Shown here: piece by piece, positions 48,947-57,407 of the stretch
Position numbering within the stretch: the stretch's first letter is position 1
How the letters are laid out: the number at the start of each line of letters is the position of its first letter
NCBI RefSeq assembly: GCF_017104965.1
Contig: NZ_JAAGPR010000043.1
Location: 1 to 61,849, forward strand
Length of the DNA: 61,849 bases
Direction: 5' to 3'
DNA from: Paraburkholderia sp. Ac-20340
Lineage (GTDB): Bacteria; Pseudomonadota; Gammaproteobacteria; Burkholderiales; Burkholderiaceae
Program-made: the position numbers and the translations under genes
Notes under the pieces: model-generated
What the model was told of the DNA's origin: nothing
Databases searched by the model: none
The model's input: the letters and a program-made list of their open reading frames with translations, nothing else

Positions 48947-50731
48947 ATGAGCATCAATGTCTTTCAACTGCTGGACGCCGTCATGAGCGACGACGTGGTC
49001 CGCACCCTGGCCGGTCGTTTCGGCCTCACGCCGGATCTGGCGCGCAAGGTCACGGGCGCGGCCGCGCCGGCCATCGTCGCGGCCATCATGCATCGCGGCA
49101 GCACCGCCGAAGGGGCGCGCGGTCTGTTCGACACCATCATGTCGCCGGACGTCAATGCGCTGATCGGCAAGCAATTGCCCGAGCTGCTCGGCAGCACGAC
49201 GGGCCTGAACCAGCTCGAAACCGTGGGCCGCGAACTGATCCAGCGCGCCGCTGGCGTGAACGTGGGCGCGCTGTCCGATGCCGTCGCGGCGCAAACCGGC
49301 GCGGCGCAATCGACGGCGTTTTCGCTGACGGGCGTGGTCGGCGCCGTGCTGATGGGCATTCTGAAGCAGCACTTCACGTCTTCCCAGGGCATCGTCGGGC
49401 AACTGCCTACGTTGCTGGGGCATCAACTGTCGTCGGTGAATGCGAGCCTGTCGGACCGGCTGGCGCATGCGGTCGGGCTGGGTTCCGCGGCGGCGTTTGC
49501 GGGTTCGATTCTGACGCGTCTGAAGGACGTGTCGGCGCATCTGGAACATCCGAAGCCGGTCGAGCGTCCGGTGCCGGTTGCCGTGCCGCCTCAGACCATC
49601 GGCACCAGCACGCCGCCAATCGAGCCGGAAAAGCGCAAGCATTCGTGGCTCTGGTGGCTGCTCGCGGCGATTGCGCTGATTCTCGCGTTCTTCGCGCTGC
49701 GCTCGTGCCAGCATGACGACGGCGCGAAGGACAGTGCAAACAGCAGCACAAACAACAGCGCAGCGGCTGCGCCGGCTTCTGAAGCCAGCCTGCCCGCAGT
49801 GGTCGCGGCGTCCGATGCCAGCGCGGCGGTGGCGGCTTCGGGCGCGATCGCGCTTGCATCGGAGGCTTCCGGCGCATCGGCAGCGGTCGCCGCGAGCGCC
49901 GCATCGTCGGCAAGCGAAGCCGCGCCCGCAGCAGCGCCCACGCAGGATTCGCATCTGTCGTTCACCGTCGACAAGACCGGCGCGCCGACCATCACCGCGA
50001 CGGTCGGCAGCGAAGCCGAAAAAGCCCAGTTGCTCGACGCGCTCACGAAGAAGTTCGGCGACGGCAAGTTCACCGCCAACGTGACGGTCGATCCCGCCAC
50101 CAAACCGGCCGACTGGCTCGCCCACCTCGACGGCCTGCTGCCGCTGATGGCGCTGCCCGGCGCGGAAGTGAAGATCGACGGCGCGCACGTCGAACTGAGC
50201 GGCGCGGCCGCCGACGCGAAGCTCGGCTGGCTCGACAAGCTCAAGGCGCTGTTCGGCTCGGGCTTCGATATCGGCGTGTTCAACGTGCAGAAGGCCGTGG
50301 CCGACGCCACGCAGTCGTTCCGCGACGCCGTGAAGGGCCTGTTCGGCGCGCAAGCGTCGTGCGCGGGCGACGATGTGGCCAAGGTGCTCAACCTGCAGGT
50401 CGTGAACTTCAACACCGGCAGCGTGACGATTCCGGCATCGGCGGGCGCGGATCTGCGCGATTCCGCCAAGGTGCTCAAGGCGTGCGCGAAGCAGGGCAAG
50501 CCGGTGCGTCTGGAAGTGGCGGGTTATTCCGATAACGTCGGCGACAAGACGGCCAATCTGAACCTGTCGAAGCGCCGCGCGCAGGCCGTGCTGACCTATC
50601 TGGTTGCTCAGGGCGTGAGTGCCTCGACGCTGAGCGCCGCCGGTTACGGCGACGCCAATCCGGTCGACAGCAACGACACGGAAGGCGGCCGGTTCCACAA
50701 CCGCCGTATTGCGTTCTCCGCGAAGCAGTAA
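48947..50731 (+). CDS. DUF937 (YidB-like) and OmpA-domain membrane protein
   Basis: 594 residues from ATG 48947 behind GGGAGGA. Order of parts: DUF937-type helical domain (1 to about 190, with LTPDLARKVTGAAAPAIVAA). A Pro-rich bridge leads to one membrane segment at about 231-251 (LWWLLAAIALILAFFALRSC), then an Ala/Ser-rich spacer. About 330-450 holds a BON-like region (LSFTVDKTGAPTITATVGSE). The C-terminal OmpA peptidoglycan-binding domain has FNTGSVTIPASAGADL and ending NRRIAFSAKQ. It is predicted to be anchored in the inner membrane and to reach the cell wall. Function unknown. Good terminators lie on both sides, so monocistronic. Confidence 0.88.
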   Translation: MSINVFQLLDAVMSDDVVRTLAGRFGLTPDLARKVTGAAAPAIVAAIMHRGSTAEGARGLFDTIMSPDVNALIGKQLPELLGSTTGLNQLETVGRELIQRAAGVNVGALSDAVAAQTGAAQSTAFSLTGVVGAVLMGILKQHFTSSQGIVGQLPTLLGHQLSSVNASLSDRLAHAVGLGSAAAFAGSILTRLKDVSAHLEHPKPVERPVPVAVPPQTIGTSTPPIEPEKRKHSWLWWLLAAIALILAFFALRSCQHDDGAKDSANSSTNNSAAAAPASEASLPAVVAASDASAAVAASGAIALASEASGASAAVAASAASSASEAAPAAAPTQDSHLSFTVDKTGAPTITATVGSEAEKAQLLDALTKKFGDGKFTANVTVDPATKPADWLAHLDGLLPLMALPGAEVKIDGAHVELSGAAADAKLGWLDKLKALFGSGFDIGVFNVQKAVADATQSFRDAVKGLFGAQASCAGDDVAKVLNLQVVNFNTGSVTIPASAGADLRDSAKVLKACAKQGKPVRLEVAGYSDNVGDKTANLNLSKRRAQAVLTYLVAQGVSASTLSAAGYGDANPVDSNDTEGGRFHNRRIAFSAKQ

Positions 50732-50748
50732 GTCCTTGCGCGAGAAGC

Positions 50749-50784
50749 AAAAAAGCCGTCCGGCGCGAGCCGGGCGGCTTTTTT
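50749..50784. terminator. Bidirectional terminator between OmpA-domain gene and LysR gene
   Basis: AAAAAAGCCGTCCGGC pairs with GCCGGGCGGCTTTTTT (one G-U) around GCGA; serves the two convergent genes. Confidence 0.9.
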
Positions 50785-50800
50785 ATTGCGCATCGGCGCG

Positions 50801-51742
50801 TCACTCGCCAGCGGGTTTCTCCAGTCCGGGCGGGCGCACGAAATCGTCGAGAAACGTCGACGGCTTGCCGTATTCCTCGCGCGCCACCGCAAGCCACGCG
50901 CGCGCCGCATGCGAGAGATAGCCGTTGCGTTTCCAGCCGATCGCCATATCCCAGGTGATCTGCGGATCGGCGACCGGCAGGCAGGTGAAGCGCGCCGCGT
51001 CGAGCCTGCGCACATACGGCGCGGGCAGCAGCGCGATGCCGACGCCCGCGAGCACGAGCGCCGCCATCAAATCCCAATGACCGCTGCGCCCGACGATCTG
51101 CGGCGCGAAACCGGCCGCGCGACAGGCGTTGAGCACCACATCGTTGAGCGCGAGGCTTTCGCCATAGAACACGAACGGTTCGGCCGCGAGATCGGCCAAA
51201 GGCACGCTGGCGGCGCCGTCCCAGCGCGAGCCGCGCGGCGCGACCAGCCACAGCACTTCGTGCGAGATCGGCAGCACGTCGATCTGTTCGGGATCGACCG
51301 GCAGCAGCACGCCGCCCAGTTCCAGTTCGCCGGCAATCAGCGCCGCCTCGATCGCGCGCGAACCCTGTTCGAACAGCTTGAGTTCGATTTTCGGATAGCG
51401 CTGACGGAATGCGGCGATGGCGGGCGTGAACAGCGAACCGCCCATCGGCGGAATGCCGATGGTGATTTCGCCGCGCCCGAGCGTGCCGAGATCGGCGAGT
51501 TCGGCCTGCAACTGGGCCTGCGCGGCGAGCACGTCCTGGCCGCGCTGATAGACGATGCGCCCCGCGTCGGTGAGCACCATCTGGCGTGCGTCGCGCAGCA
51601 GCAGCGGCGTGCCGGTCTCGTCCTCGAGCGCCTTGACCATCTTGCTGATGGTGGGCTGCGTGACGTGCAGCGCCTCGGCGGCCGCGGTGAAACTCTGCTG
51701 GCGTACCACTTCGATGAAATAGCGTAGCGCGCGCAATTCCAC
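50801..51742 (-). CDS. LysR-family regulator divergent from cidAB
   Basis: 313 residues, GTG start at 51742 behind AGGAGA. The N-terminal winged helix-turn-helix reads FTAAAEALHVTQPTISKMVK and LEDETGTPLLLRDARQMVLT; the C-terminal effector-binding domain starts at about 90. LysR proteins next to cidAB/lrgAB operons (CidR type) usually activate them in response to overflow metabolites such as acetate. That role is inferred from position. A perfect palindrome lies in the shared intergenic region. Confidence 0.92.
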   Translation of the reverse strand: MELRALRYFIEVVRQQSFTAAAEALHVTQPTISKMVKALEDETGTPLLLRDARQMVLTDAGRIVYQRGQDVLAAQAQLQAELADLGTLGRGEITIGIPPMGGSLFTPAIAAFRQRYPKIELKLFEQGSRAIEAALIAGELELGGVLLPVDPEQIDVLPISHEVLWLVAPRGSRWDGAASVPLADLAAEPFVFYGESLALNDVVLNACRAAGFAPQIVGRSGHWDLMAALVLAGVGIALLPAPYVRRLDAARFTCLPVADPQITWDMAIGWKRNGYLSHAARAWLAVAREEYGKPSTFLDDFVRPPGLEKPAGE

Positions 51743-51797
51743 GGGTCTGTCTCCTGATTTCGCTGACGTCGCGTGCGGATGGCCCCGCCGCTCACGT

Positions 51798-51863
51798 ATT
51801 CCATTATGGAATGAAGTCGATGATTACAAGTCATTATATTTATGCTGCGCTGCACCCTATACT
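51798..51863. promoter_or_regulatory. LysR-type operator and cidA promoter
   Basis: Perfect odd palindrome ATTCCATTATGGAAT at 51798-51812, midway between the LysR gene and cidA. Downstream, TATACT (51858-51863) is a good -10 for cidA, 32 nt before its ATG. A half copy (TTCCATTCCA) lies at about 51867-51876, over the start region. Confidence 0.55.
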
Positions 51864-51895
51864 CAGTTCCATTCCACTGTCACTTAGGGTTTGCC

Positions 51896-52357
51896 ATGAC
51901 TGCCTCGACTTCCTCCGCACCGGCCCCGAAAACGGGCGTGATGTCGCGCGTTGGCCGGATCGCTGCGCAGTCGGCACTCCTCGCAGGCGTCTGGTTTCTC
52001 GCCGATACGCTCACGCGCGCCGCGCATCTGCCGGTGCCGGGCGGCGTGGTGGGCCTCGTGCTGCTGCTGGCGCTGCTGTTCTGCGGCGGCGTGACGCCGC
52101 GCTGGGTCAAGGCGGGCGCCGACTGGCTGCTCTCCGACATGCTGCTGTTCTTCATCCCGGCCGCCGTGGCGGCGGTGCAGTACGGCGGCCTGTTTCGCGC
52201 CGACGGCTGGCGCCTCGCGCTGGTGGTGGTCGGCGGCACGCTGATGGTGATGTTCGCGGTGGCCTTCGCCGTCGAGCAGGCCGCGCGGCTGGAACGCCGC
52301 CTCGCGCTGCGCCGCGTGCAGCACGTGCGCCTCGCACGACATCTGGCGCGCGCCTGA
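51896..52357 (+). CDS. cidA: CidA/LrgA family holin-like protein
   Basis: Small membrane protein of 153 residues starting at ATG 51896. Four hydrophobic segments with the family sequence LPVPGGVVGLVLLLALLFCG and LLSDMLLFFIPAAVAAVQYG. CidA/LrgA proteins act with CidB/LrgB in murein hydrolase control or in transport of pyruvate and related metabolites. 67 nt before cidB. Confidence 0.94.
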   Translation: MTASTSSAPAPKTGVMSRVGRIAAQSALLAGVWFLADTLTRAAHLPVPGGVVGLVLLLALLFCGGVTPRWVKAGADWLLSDMLLFFIPAAVAAVQYGGLFRADGWRLALVVVGGTLMVMFAVAFAVEQAARLERRLALRRVQHVRLARHLARA

Positions 52358-52424
52358 GTTTAGGCGCTGCCCGGCGCAAGCAATCTGACACGTAATCTAA
52401 GCACTCCCAAAGGATGAAGCCGTC

Positions 52425-53147
52425 ATGAACACGTTCTACGCCTCACTGTTCGCCGACGATGCCTCGCGGCTGATCGCCGCAGGCTGCTTCATTCTGACCG
52501 TCGCGCTCTACTTCGCTTCGAAGCTCGCCTACGCGCGCTTTCCCTCACCGTGGCTCACGCCGCTGGTGGCCGTGCCGGCCGTGCTCGGCGCCTTCGTGCT
52601 GCTGCTGCATATTCCGTATCCGGTCTATTTTCAGGACACGCGCTGGCTGATGTGGCTGCTCGGCCCGGCCACGGTGGCGTTTGCCGTGCCGATCTACGAA
52701 TACCGCGATCTGCTCAAGCGCCACTGGATTTCGCTCACCGTTGGCGTGACGGTCGGCATCATCGTGGCGGTGGGCGGTTCGCTCGCGCTCGCCAAGCTGC
52801 TGCATCTGTCGCCGGATCTGCAACGCAGCCTCATGACGCGCTCGATCTCGACGCCTTTCGCGCTCGCCGTCTCCGACAAGATCCACGCGCCGCGCGACCT
52901 CACTGCGCTGTTCGTGATCGCCACGGGCGTGTGCGGCATGCTGTTCGGCGAGCTGGTGCTGGGCCTCGTGCCGCTGCGCACGCGTCTCGCACGCGGCGCG
53001 CTGTTCGGCGCGGCGGCGCACGGCGTGGGCACCGCGAAAGCACGCGAACTCGGCCGCGAAGAGGGCGTGGTCGCCAGCCTGACGATGATGATCGCGGGCG
53101 TGGTGATGGTGCTGCTCGCACCCGCGCTGGGCTTTCTGCCGGTCTGA
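52425..53147 (+). CDS. cidB: CidB/LrgB family membrane protein
   Basis: Partner of CidA, 240 residues, with about seven membrane segments. Family motifs: LLKRHWISLTVGVTVGIIVA, RSISTPFALAVSDKIHAPRD and GAAAHGVGTAKARELGREEG. ATG 52425 behind AAAGGATG. Forms a two-gene unit with cidA. Confidence 0.95.
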   Translation: MNTFYASLFADDASRLIAAGCFILTVALYFASKLAYARFPSPWLTPLVAVPAVLGAFVLLLHIPYPVYFQDTRWLMWLLGPATVAFAVPIYEYRDLLKRHWISLTVGVTVGIIVAVGGSLALAKLLHLSPDLQRSLMTRSISTPFALAVSDKIHAPRDLTALFVIATGVCGMLFGELVLGLVPLRTRLARGALFGAAAHGVGTAKARELGREEGVVASLTMMIAGVVMVLLAPALGFLPV

Positions 53148-53260
53148 GGCCCATTTAGGACGATGACGATTTGCGGGGCTTCTGACGATTGCGTCATGAA
53201 GTCCGCCGTTCAGCGCACGCCAATCCCACAGGACATTTCGCGACGCACCTAAGATTCGGG

Positions 53261-53300
53261 CTTTTATGGGCCTTTATGGGCTTTGATCGGCTTTCCTAAG
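53261..53300. repeat. Degenerate decamer tandem repeat upstream of GT2 gene
   Basis: CTTTTATGGG, CCTTTATGGG, CTTTGATCGG, CTTTCCTAAG in direct succession, 32 nt before the glycosyltransferase start codon. The first two units differ at one base. Confidence 0.5.
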
Positions 53301-53332
53301 CTGCTGCCCTGACTGAATCGGCGTCGCGTTAC

Positions 53333-54097
53333 ATGTCCCTCATTTCGATCATCATCCCTTGTTACAACGGCGCTGCCACCATTGCGCGCGCGCTGCAAAG
53401 CAGCCTCGCGCAAGCCGAAGCCGCGCAGATTCTGGTCGTCGATGACGGTTCGATCGACGCATCGGCGTCCATCGTGCGCACCTACGGCATGCACGAACCG
53501 CGCATCCGCCTGCTGCAAACCGTGTCCAAAGGCGGCGCGGCCCGCGCGCGCAACTGGGGCGCGCTGCACGCGAGCACGCCGCTGATCGCCTTCCTCGACG
53601 CCGACGACGAATATCTGCCCGGCGCCCTGGCCGCCGCGTCGGCTCATCTGCAGGCGCATCCGCAGGAAGCCGCGGTGCGTCTGAACGTCGAATTCGCCGA
53701 TTTTCCGCAGCGCCTGACCCGTCATCCCGATTTCGAGCGTCATGCCGCCGTGCTCAGCAACACCGTGCCCGGCAGTCTGGTGATGCGGCGCAGCGTGTTC
53801 CTCTCGCTCGGCGGCTTTCCGATGGACGATGTGTTCCGGCGTCACGGCGGCGAAGACGGCGCGTTGTCCTGGGTGCTCGGCGAGATCTTCGAGCAGCGCC
53901 GTCTGACCGATGCAAAACACGTGCGCATGCACTATCGGGGCGGCATCTACCCGGAGCGCTTTCTGAATATCCAGATGGGTTACGCCGAAGCCGATCCGGT
54001 CGAGCACGAAGCGACGTTGCGCGCCTCGCGCGCGTTTCTCGACGCCGCTTACACCAACCTGCGCCAGCTGCGCGCGGCCAGCGTGCCGGATCGATAA
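53333..54097 (+). CDS. GT2-family glycosyltransferase
   Basis: 254 residues, GT-A fold. Starts with the family SLISIIIPCYNGAATIARAL, then LVVDDGSIDAS (nucleotide binding), metal-binding D89-A-D91 in FLDADDEYL, and HGGEDGALSW where GT2 enzymes keep an ED acceptor motif. Soluble, no membrane segments. Substrate unknown; a role in surface glycan synthesis is possible. No linked polysaccharide genes are present, and it stands alone between cidB and the SAH riboswitch. ATG 53333 without an obvious ribosome binding site. Confidence 0.88.
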   Translation: MSLISIIIPCYNGAATIARALQSSLAQAEAAQILVVDDGSIDASASIVRTYGMHEPRIRLLQTVSKGGAARARNWGALHASTPLIAFLDADDEYLPGALAAASAHLQAHPQEAAVRLNVEFADFPQRLTRHPDFERHAAVLSNTVPGSLVMRRSVFLSLGGFPMDDVFRRHGGEDGALSWVLGEIFEQRRLTDAKHVRMHYRGGIYPERFLNIQMGYAEADPVEHEATLRASRAFLDAAYTNLRQLRAASVPDR

Positions 54098-54180
54098 GCG
54101 CTTCACCCCAAGATTCACCTCGATTCACGCCGATTAACCCTGCCGCGCGTCCGTAGCGACGCGCGTCTGTCATCGCGTTT

Positions 54181-54189
54181 TGCTACAAT
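54181..54189 (+). promoter_or_regulatory. Extended -10 promoter of ahcY
   Basis: TGCTACAAT combines the TGN extension (54181-54183) with TACAAT (54184-54189). The riboswitch begins about 10 nt downstream. No good -35, consistent with an extended -10. Confidence 0.6.
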
Positions 54190-54198
54190 CACGCCTCG

Positions 54199-54313
54199 TC
54201 TTCGAGGAGCGTTGCGACGGGGCGCGGTAAACACCGCATGACCCGCCAGGCTCGAAGGCGCTCAATCCGGTTGGCTTTCAAAAAGCCGCCGCACTGAAAA
54301 AACGGCGCTCACG
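54199..54313 (+). ncRNA. S-adenosylhomocysteine (SAH) riboswitch
   Basis: Conserved core elements of the SAH riboswitch are visible in order: GAGGAGCGTTGC at 54204-54215, CAGGCTCG at about 54247, and the 3' strand AACGGCGCTCACG at 54301-54313, which can pair with the GAGCGTTG region. A variable hairpin (CGGTTGGC...GCCGCC) lies between. It sits between the extended -10 and ahcY, the gene this class normally controls: binding of SAH turns expression on. Assigned by motif recognition; I did not fold it exhaustively. Confidence 0.88.
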
Positions 54314-54350
54314 TCTTTAATTTCTAGTCACTTTTAGAAAGGAGGGCGTG

Positions 54351-55769
54351 ATGAACGCCGCAATTCCGCAAGATCAAGCCAAAGATTTCATCGTCGCCGA
54401 TATGTCGCTTGCTGCCTGGGGCCGCAAGGAACTCGATATCGCCGAAACCGAAATGCCCGGCCTCGTGCAAACCCGCGAAGAATACAAGGCGCAGCAGCCG
54501 CTGAAGGGCGCGCGCATCGCCGGTTCGCTGCACATGACGATCCAGACCGGCGTGCTGATCGAAACGCTGACGGCGCTGGGCGCCGACGTGCGCTGGGCCT
54601 CGTGCAACATCTTCTCGACGCAGGATCACGCTGCCGCCGCCATCGCTGCGGGCGGCACGCCGGTGTTCGCATTCAAGGGCGAATCGCTCGACGAATACTG
54701 GGAATTCTCGCACCGCATTTTCGAATGGCCGAACGGCGAATTCGCCAACATGATCCTGGACGACGGCGGCGACGCAACGCTGCTGCTGATCCTCGGCTCG
54801 AAGGCTGAAAAGGACCGCTCGGTCATCGCCAAGCCCACGAACGAAGAAGAAGTCGCGCTGTACAAGTCGATCGCGGCTCACCTCGACGTCGATCCGACGT
54901 GGTACTCGACGCGCCTCGCGCACATCAAGGGCGTGACCGAAGAAACCACCACGGGCGTGCATCGTCTGTACCAGATGGAGAAGGAAGGCCGTCTGCCGTT
55001 CCCGGCCATCAACGTCAACGACTCGGTCACGAAGTCGAAGTTCGACAACCTGTACGGCTGCCGCGAGTCGCTCGTCGACGGCATCAAGCGCGCCACCGAC
55101 GTGATGATCGCGGGCAAGATCGCGGTCGTCGCAGGTTACGGCGACGTGGGCAAGGGCTGCGCGCAATCGCTGCGCGGTCTGGGCGCGACCGTGTGGGTCA
55201 CGGAAATCGATCCGATCTGCGCACTGCAGGCGGCGATGGAAGGCTACCGCGTCGTGACGATGGAATACGCTGCCGACAAGGCCGACATCTTCGTGACGGC
55301 AACCGGCAACTACCACGTGATCGGCCATGACCACATGAAGGCGATGCGCCACAACGCGATCGTCTGCAACATCGGTCACTTCGACTCGGAAATCGACGTT
55401 GCGTCCACGCGCCAGTACCAGTGGGACAACATCAAGCCGCAAGTCGACCACATCATTTTCCCGGACGGCAAGCGCGTGATCCTGCTGGCCGAAGGCCGCC
55501 TGGTGAACCTGGGCTGCGCCACGGGCCACCCGTCGTTCGTGATGTCGAACTCGTTCACGAACCAGACGCTCGCGCAGATCGAATTGTTCGTCGAAGGCCA
55601 GAAGTACGAGAACAAGGTCTACGTGCTGCCCAAGCACCTCGACGAAAAGGTCGCGCGTCTGCATCTGGCGCGCATCGGTGCGAACCTGTCGGTGCTGTCG
55701 GACGATCAGGCTTCGTACATCGGCGTCGACAAGAACGGGCCGTTCAAGCCGAACCACTACCGTTACTAA
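54351..55769 (+). CDS. ahcY: S-adenosylhomocysteine hydrolase (adenosylhomocysteinase)
   Basis: Splits SAH to homocysteine and adenosine in the activated methyl cycle. 472 residues from ATG 54351 behind AGGAGG; an overlapping GTG three bases earlier is less likely. NAD-binding GYGDVGKGCAQSLRGLG, substrate region RIAGSLHMTIQTGVLIETL, and C-terminal KNGPFKPNHYRY. Has the roughly 40-residue bacterial insert near 160-200. Preceded by a SAH riboswitch and followed by a small membrane protein and metF, which uses the next step of the methionine cycle. Confidence 0.98.
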   Translation: MNAAIPQDQAKDFIVADMSLAAWGRKELDIAETEMPGLVQTREEYKAQQPLKGARIAGSLHMTIQTGVLIETLTALGADVRWASCNIFSTQDHAAAAIAAGGTPVFAFKGESLDEYWEFSHRIFEWPNGEFANMILDDGGDATLLLILGSKAEKDRSVIAKPTNEEEVALYKSIAAHLDVDPTWYSTRLAHIKGVTEETTTGVHRLYQMEKEGRLPFPAINVNDSVTKSKFDNLYGCRESLVDGIKRATDVMIAGKIAVVAGYGDVGKGCAQSLRGLGATVWVTEIDPICALQAAMEGYRVVTMEYAADKADIFVTATGNYHVIGHDHMKAMRHNAIVCNIGHFDSEIDVASTRQYQWDNIKPQVDHIIFPDGKRVILLAEGRLVNLGCATGHPSFVMSNSFTNQTLAQIELFVEGQKYENKVYVLPKHLDEKVARLHLARIGANLSVLSDDQASYIGVDKNGPFKPNHYRY

Positions 55770-55815
55770 GCCGGTCACCCGGCCGATCGTTACGGTCAGA
55801 TACAAAAGCGCTACG

Positions 55816-55841
55816 AGGCGGCCCTTATTTTTAAGCCGCCT
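55816..55841 (+). terminator. Weak terminator or attenuator after ahcY
   Basis: AGGCGGC and GCCGCCT pair across a T-rich 12-nt loop, followed only by TTAAG. A second hairpin (CGCCCGCGC/GCGCGGGCG, 55870-55901) follows. Neither has a proper T-run, so read-through into the next genes is likely. Confidence 0.45.
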
Positions 55842-55934
55842 TTAAGCGACCGGCCCGATGCTGTGCCTACGCCCGCGCGCTATTTTTAACGTGCGCGGGC
55901 GCACCGCATAACCACGACGCAAGAGGACTCCAAT

Positions 55935-56288
55935 ATGACCGTGCTGCTCACCTGGCTGATCAATGCGCTCGCGCTGCTGATCATTACCTGGCTCGTTCCG
56001 TCGATCCACGTGCGCAGCTTCGGCACCGCGCTGATCGTCGCGCTCGTGCTGGGCCTCATCAACGCCGTGCTGCGCCCGGTGCTCATCGTGCTGACGCTGC
56101 CCGTGACGATCGTCACGCTCGGCCTGTTCATCCTCGTGGTGAACGCGCTGTGCTTCTGGCTGGCGGCGTCCTTGCTCAAGGGCTTCGAGGTGTCGGGATT
56201 CTGGTCGGCGTTTTTTGGCTCGATCCTCTACAGCATCGTCTCGTGGCTGCTGTCGGCGCTGATCTTCGGCAACCGCAGCCTCGGCTGA
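55935..56288 (+). CDS. YvlD/phage-holin-IV family membrane protein
   Basis: 117 residues, four hydrophobic segments: TWLINALALLIITWLVPSIH, ALIVALVLGLINAVLRPVLI, the conserved LPVTIVTLGLFILVVNALCF, and GFWSAFFGSILYSIVSWLLS. Matches the family often annotated as phage holin family 4 or YvlD; there is no phage here. It sits between ahcY and metF, an arrangement common in Burkholderiaceae. Its role in methionine metabolism, if any, is unknown. AAGAGGACTCC upstream of ATG. Confidence 0.9.
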   Translation: MTVLLTWLINALALLIITWLVPSIHVRSFGTALIVALVLGLINAVLRPVLIVLTLPVTIVTLGLFILVVNALCFWLAASLLKGFEVSGFWSAFFGSILYSIVSWLLSALIFGNRSLG

Positions 56289-56339
56289 CGCTCGCCGGCC
56301 CGCGCCCTGCGCGCAGGCCGGCTCATCAAGAAAGCGATC

Positions 56340-57170
56340 ATGAAACCGATCGAACTCTCATTCGAATTCTTCCCGCCCAAGACCGCTGAAGGCGTCGAGA
56401 AGCTGCGCGCCACGCGTGCGCAACTGCTCATGCACAAGCCGCGCTTCGTGTCGGTGACCTTCGGTGCGGGCGGCTCGACGCAACAGGGCACGCTCGACAC
56501 CGTCGCGGAAATCGCCAAGGAAGGCGTCGATGCGGCGCCGCACCTGTCGTGCATCGGCGCGACCCGCGACAGTCTGCGTGACATCCTCGGCCAGTACCGC
56601 GCGCATGGCATCCGCCATATCGTGGCGCTGCGCGGCGACCTGCCTTCGGGCATGGGCGAAATGGGCGAGCTGCGCTACGCGTCGGATCTCGTCGCCTTTA
56701 TCCGCGAGGAAACCGGCGACGCGTTCCACATCGAAGTGGCCGCTTATCCCGAATACCATCCGCAGGCGCGCTCGCCGCGTCACGATCTGGAAGCGTTCGC
56801 GCAGAAGGTGAAAGCGGGCGCGGATTCGGCGATCACGCAGTACTTCTTCAACGCGGATGCGTATTTCCGCTTTGTCGAAGAAGCGCAGAAGCTGGGCGTC
56901 GATATTCCCATCGTGCCGGGCATCATGCCGATCACGAATTACTCGCAGCTGATGCGTTTCTCGGAGATGTGCGGCGCCGAAGTGCCGCGCTGGGTCGCGA
57001 AACGTCTGGAAAGCTTCGGCGACGACCGCGAGTCGATTCGCGCGTTCGGCCTCGACGTGGTGACGGACCTGTGCCGCCGTCTCGTCGATGCGGGCGTGCC
57101 GGGTCTGCACTTCTACACGCTCAACGCGGCGCCGGCGACGAAGGCGATCTGCGAACGTCTGTTCCCCTGA
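56340..57170 (+). CDS. metF: 5,10-methylenetetrahydrofolate reductase MetF
   Basis: FAD enzyme reducing methylene-THF to methyl-THF for methionine synthesis. 276 residues. IELSFEFFPPKT (catalytic Glu), VSVTFGAGGSTQQGTLDTV, HIVALRGDLPSGMGEMGELR, and GADSAITQYFFNADAYFRFV. The C-terminus GVPGLHFYTLNAAPATKAIC is typical. Third gene after the SAH riboswitch, ending at a terminator; the three genes may be one regulated unit. Confidence 0.98.
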   Translation: MKPIELSFEFFPPKTAEGVEKLRATRAQLLMHKPRFVSVTFGAGGSTQQGTLDTVAEIAKEGVDAAPHLSCIGATRDSLRDILGQYRAHGIRHIVALRGDLPSGMGEMGELRYASDLVAFIREETGDAFHIEVAAYPEYHPQARSPRHDLEAFAQKVKAGADSAITQYFFNADAYFRFVEEAQKLGVDIPIVPGIMPITNYSQLMRFSEMCGAEVPRWVAKRLESFGDDRESIRAFGLDVVTDLCRRLVDAGVPGLHFYTLNAAPATKAICERLFP

Positions 57171-57233
57171 GTTGGCACTGCGTTCGCACTGAGTTTCACC
57201 TCGACGCGCGGGTTCGGCCCGCGCAGTCTGCAC

Positions 57234-57270
57234 AACGCGCGATGCTGCAAAAGCGGCTCGCGCGTTTTTT
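57234..57270 (+). terminator. Terminator after metF
   Basis: AACGCGCGA and TCGCGCGTT form a 9-bp stem with a 15-nt loop, followed by TTTTTT (the first Ts belong to the stem). Confidence 0.75.
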
Positions 57271-57407
57271 ATTTGGGGGCAGGTGGGAAACCCCGCAGCA
57301 GCAGGATGTGACGGGCTGACGCAGATCAGCCACAGCGTTTTGAGACGTGATCAAAATCAAACTTTTGCTCATTCTCCGGCGCCGCTCGCACACCGCGCGC
57401 CATCGTC

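Noticed and set aside
55935..56288. Prophage remnant suggested by the holin-family membrane protein
   Set aside because: No lysis, integrase, capsid or attachment sequences nearby; the family is widespread as a chromosomal membrane protein.
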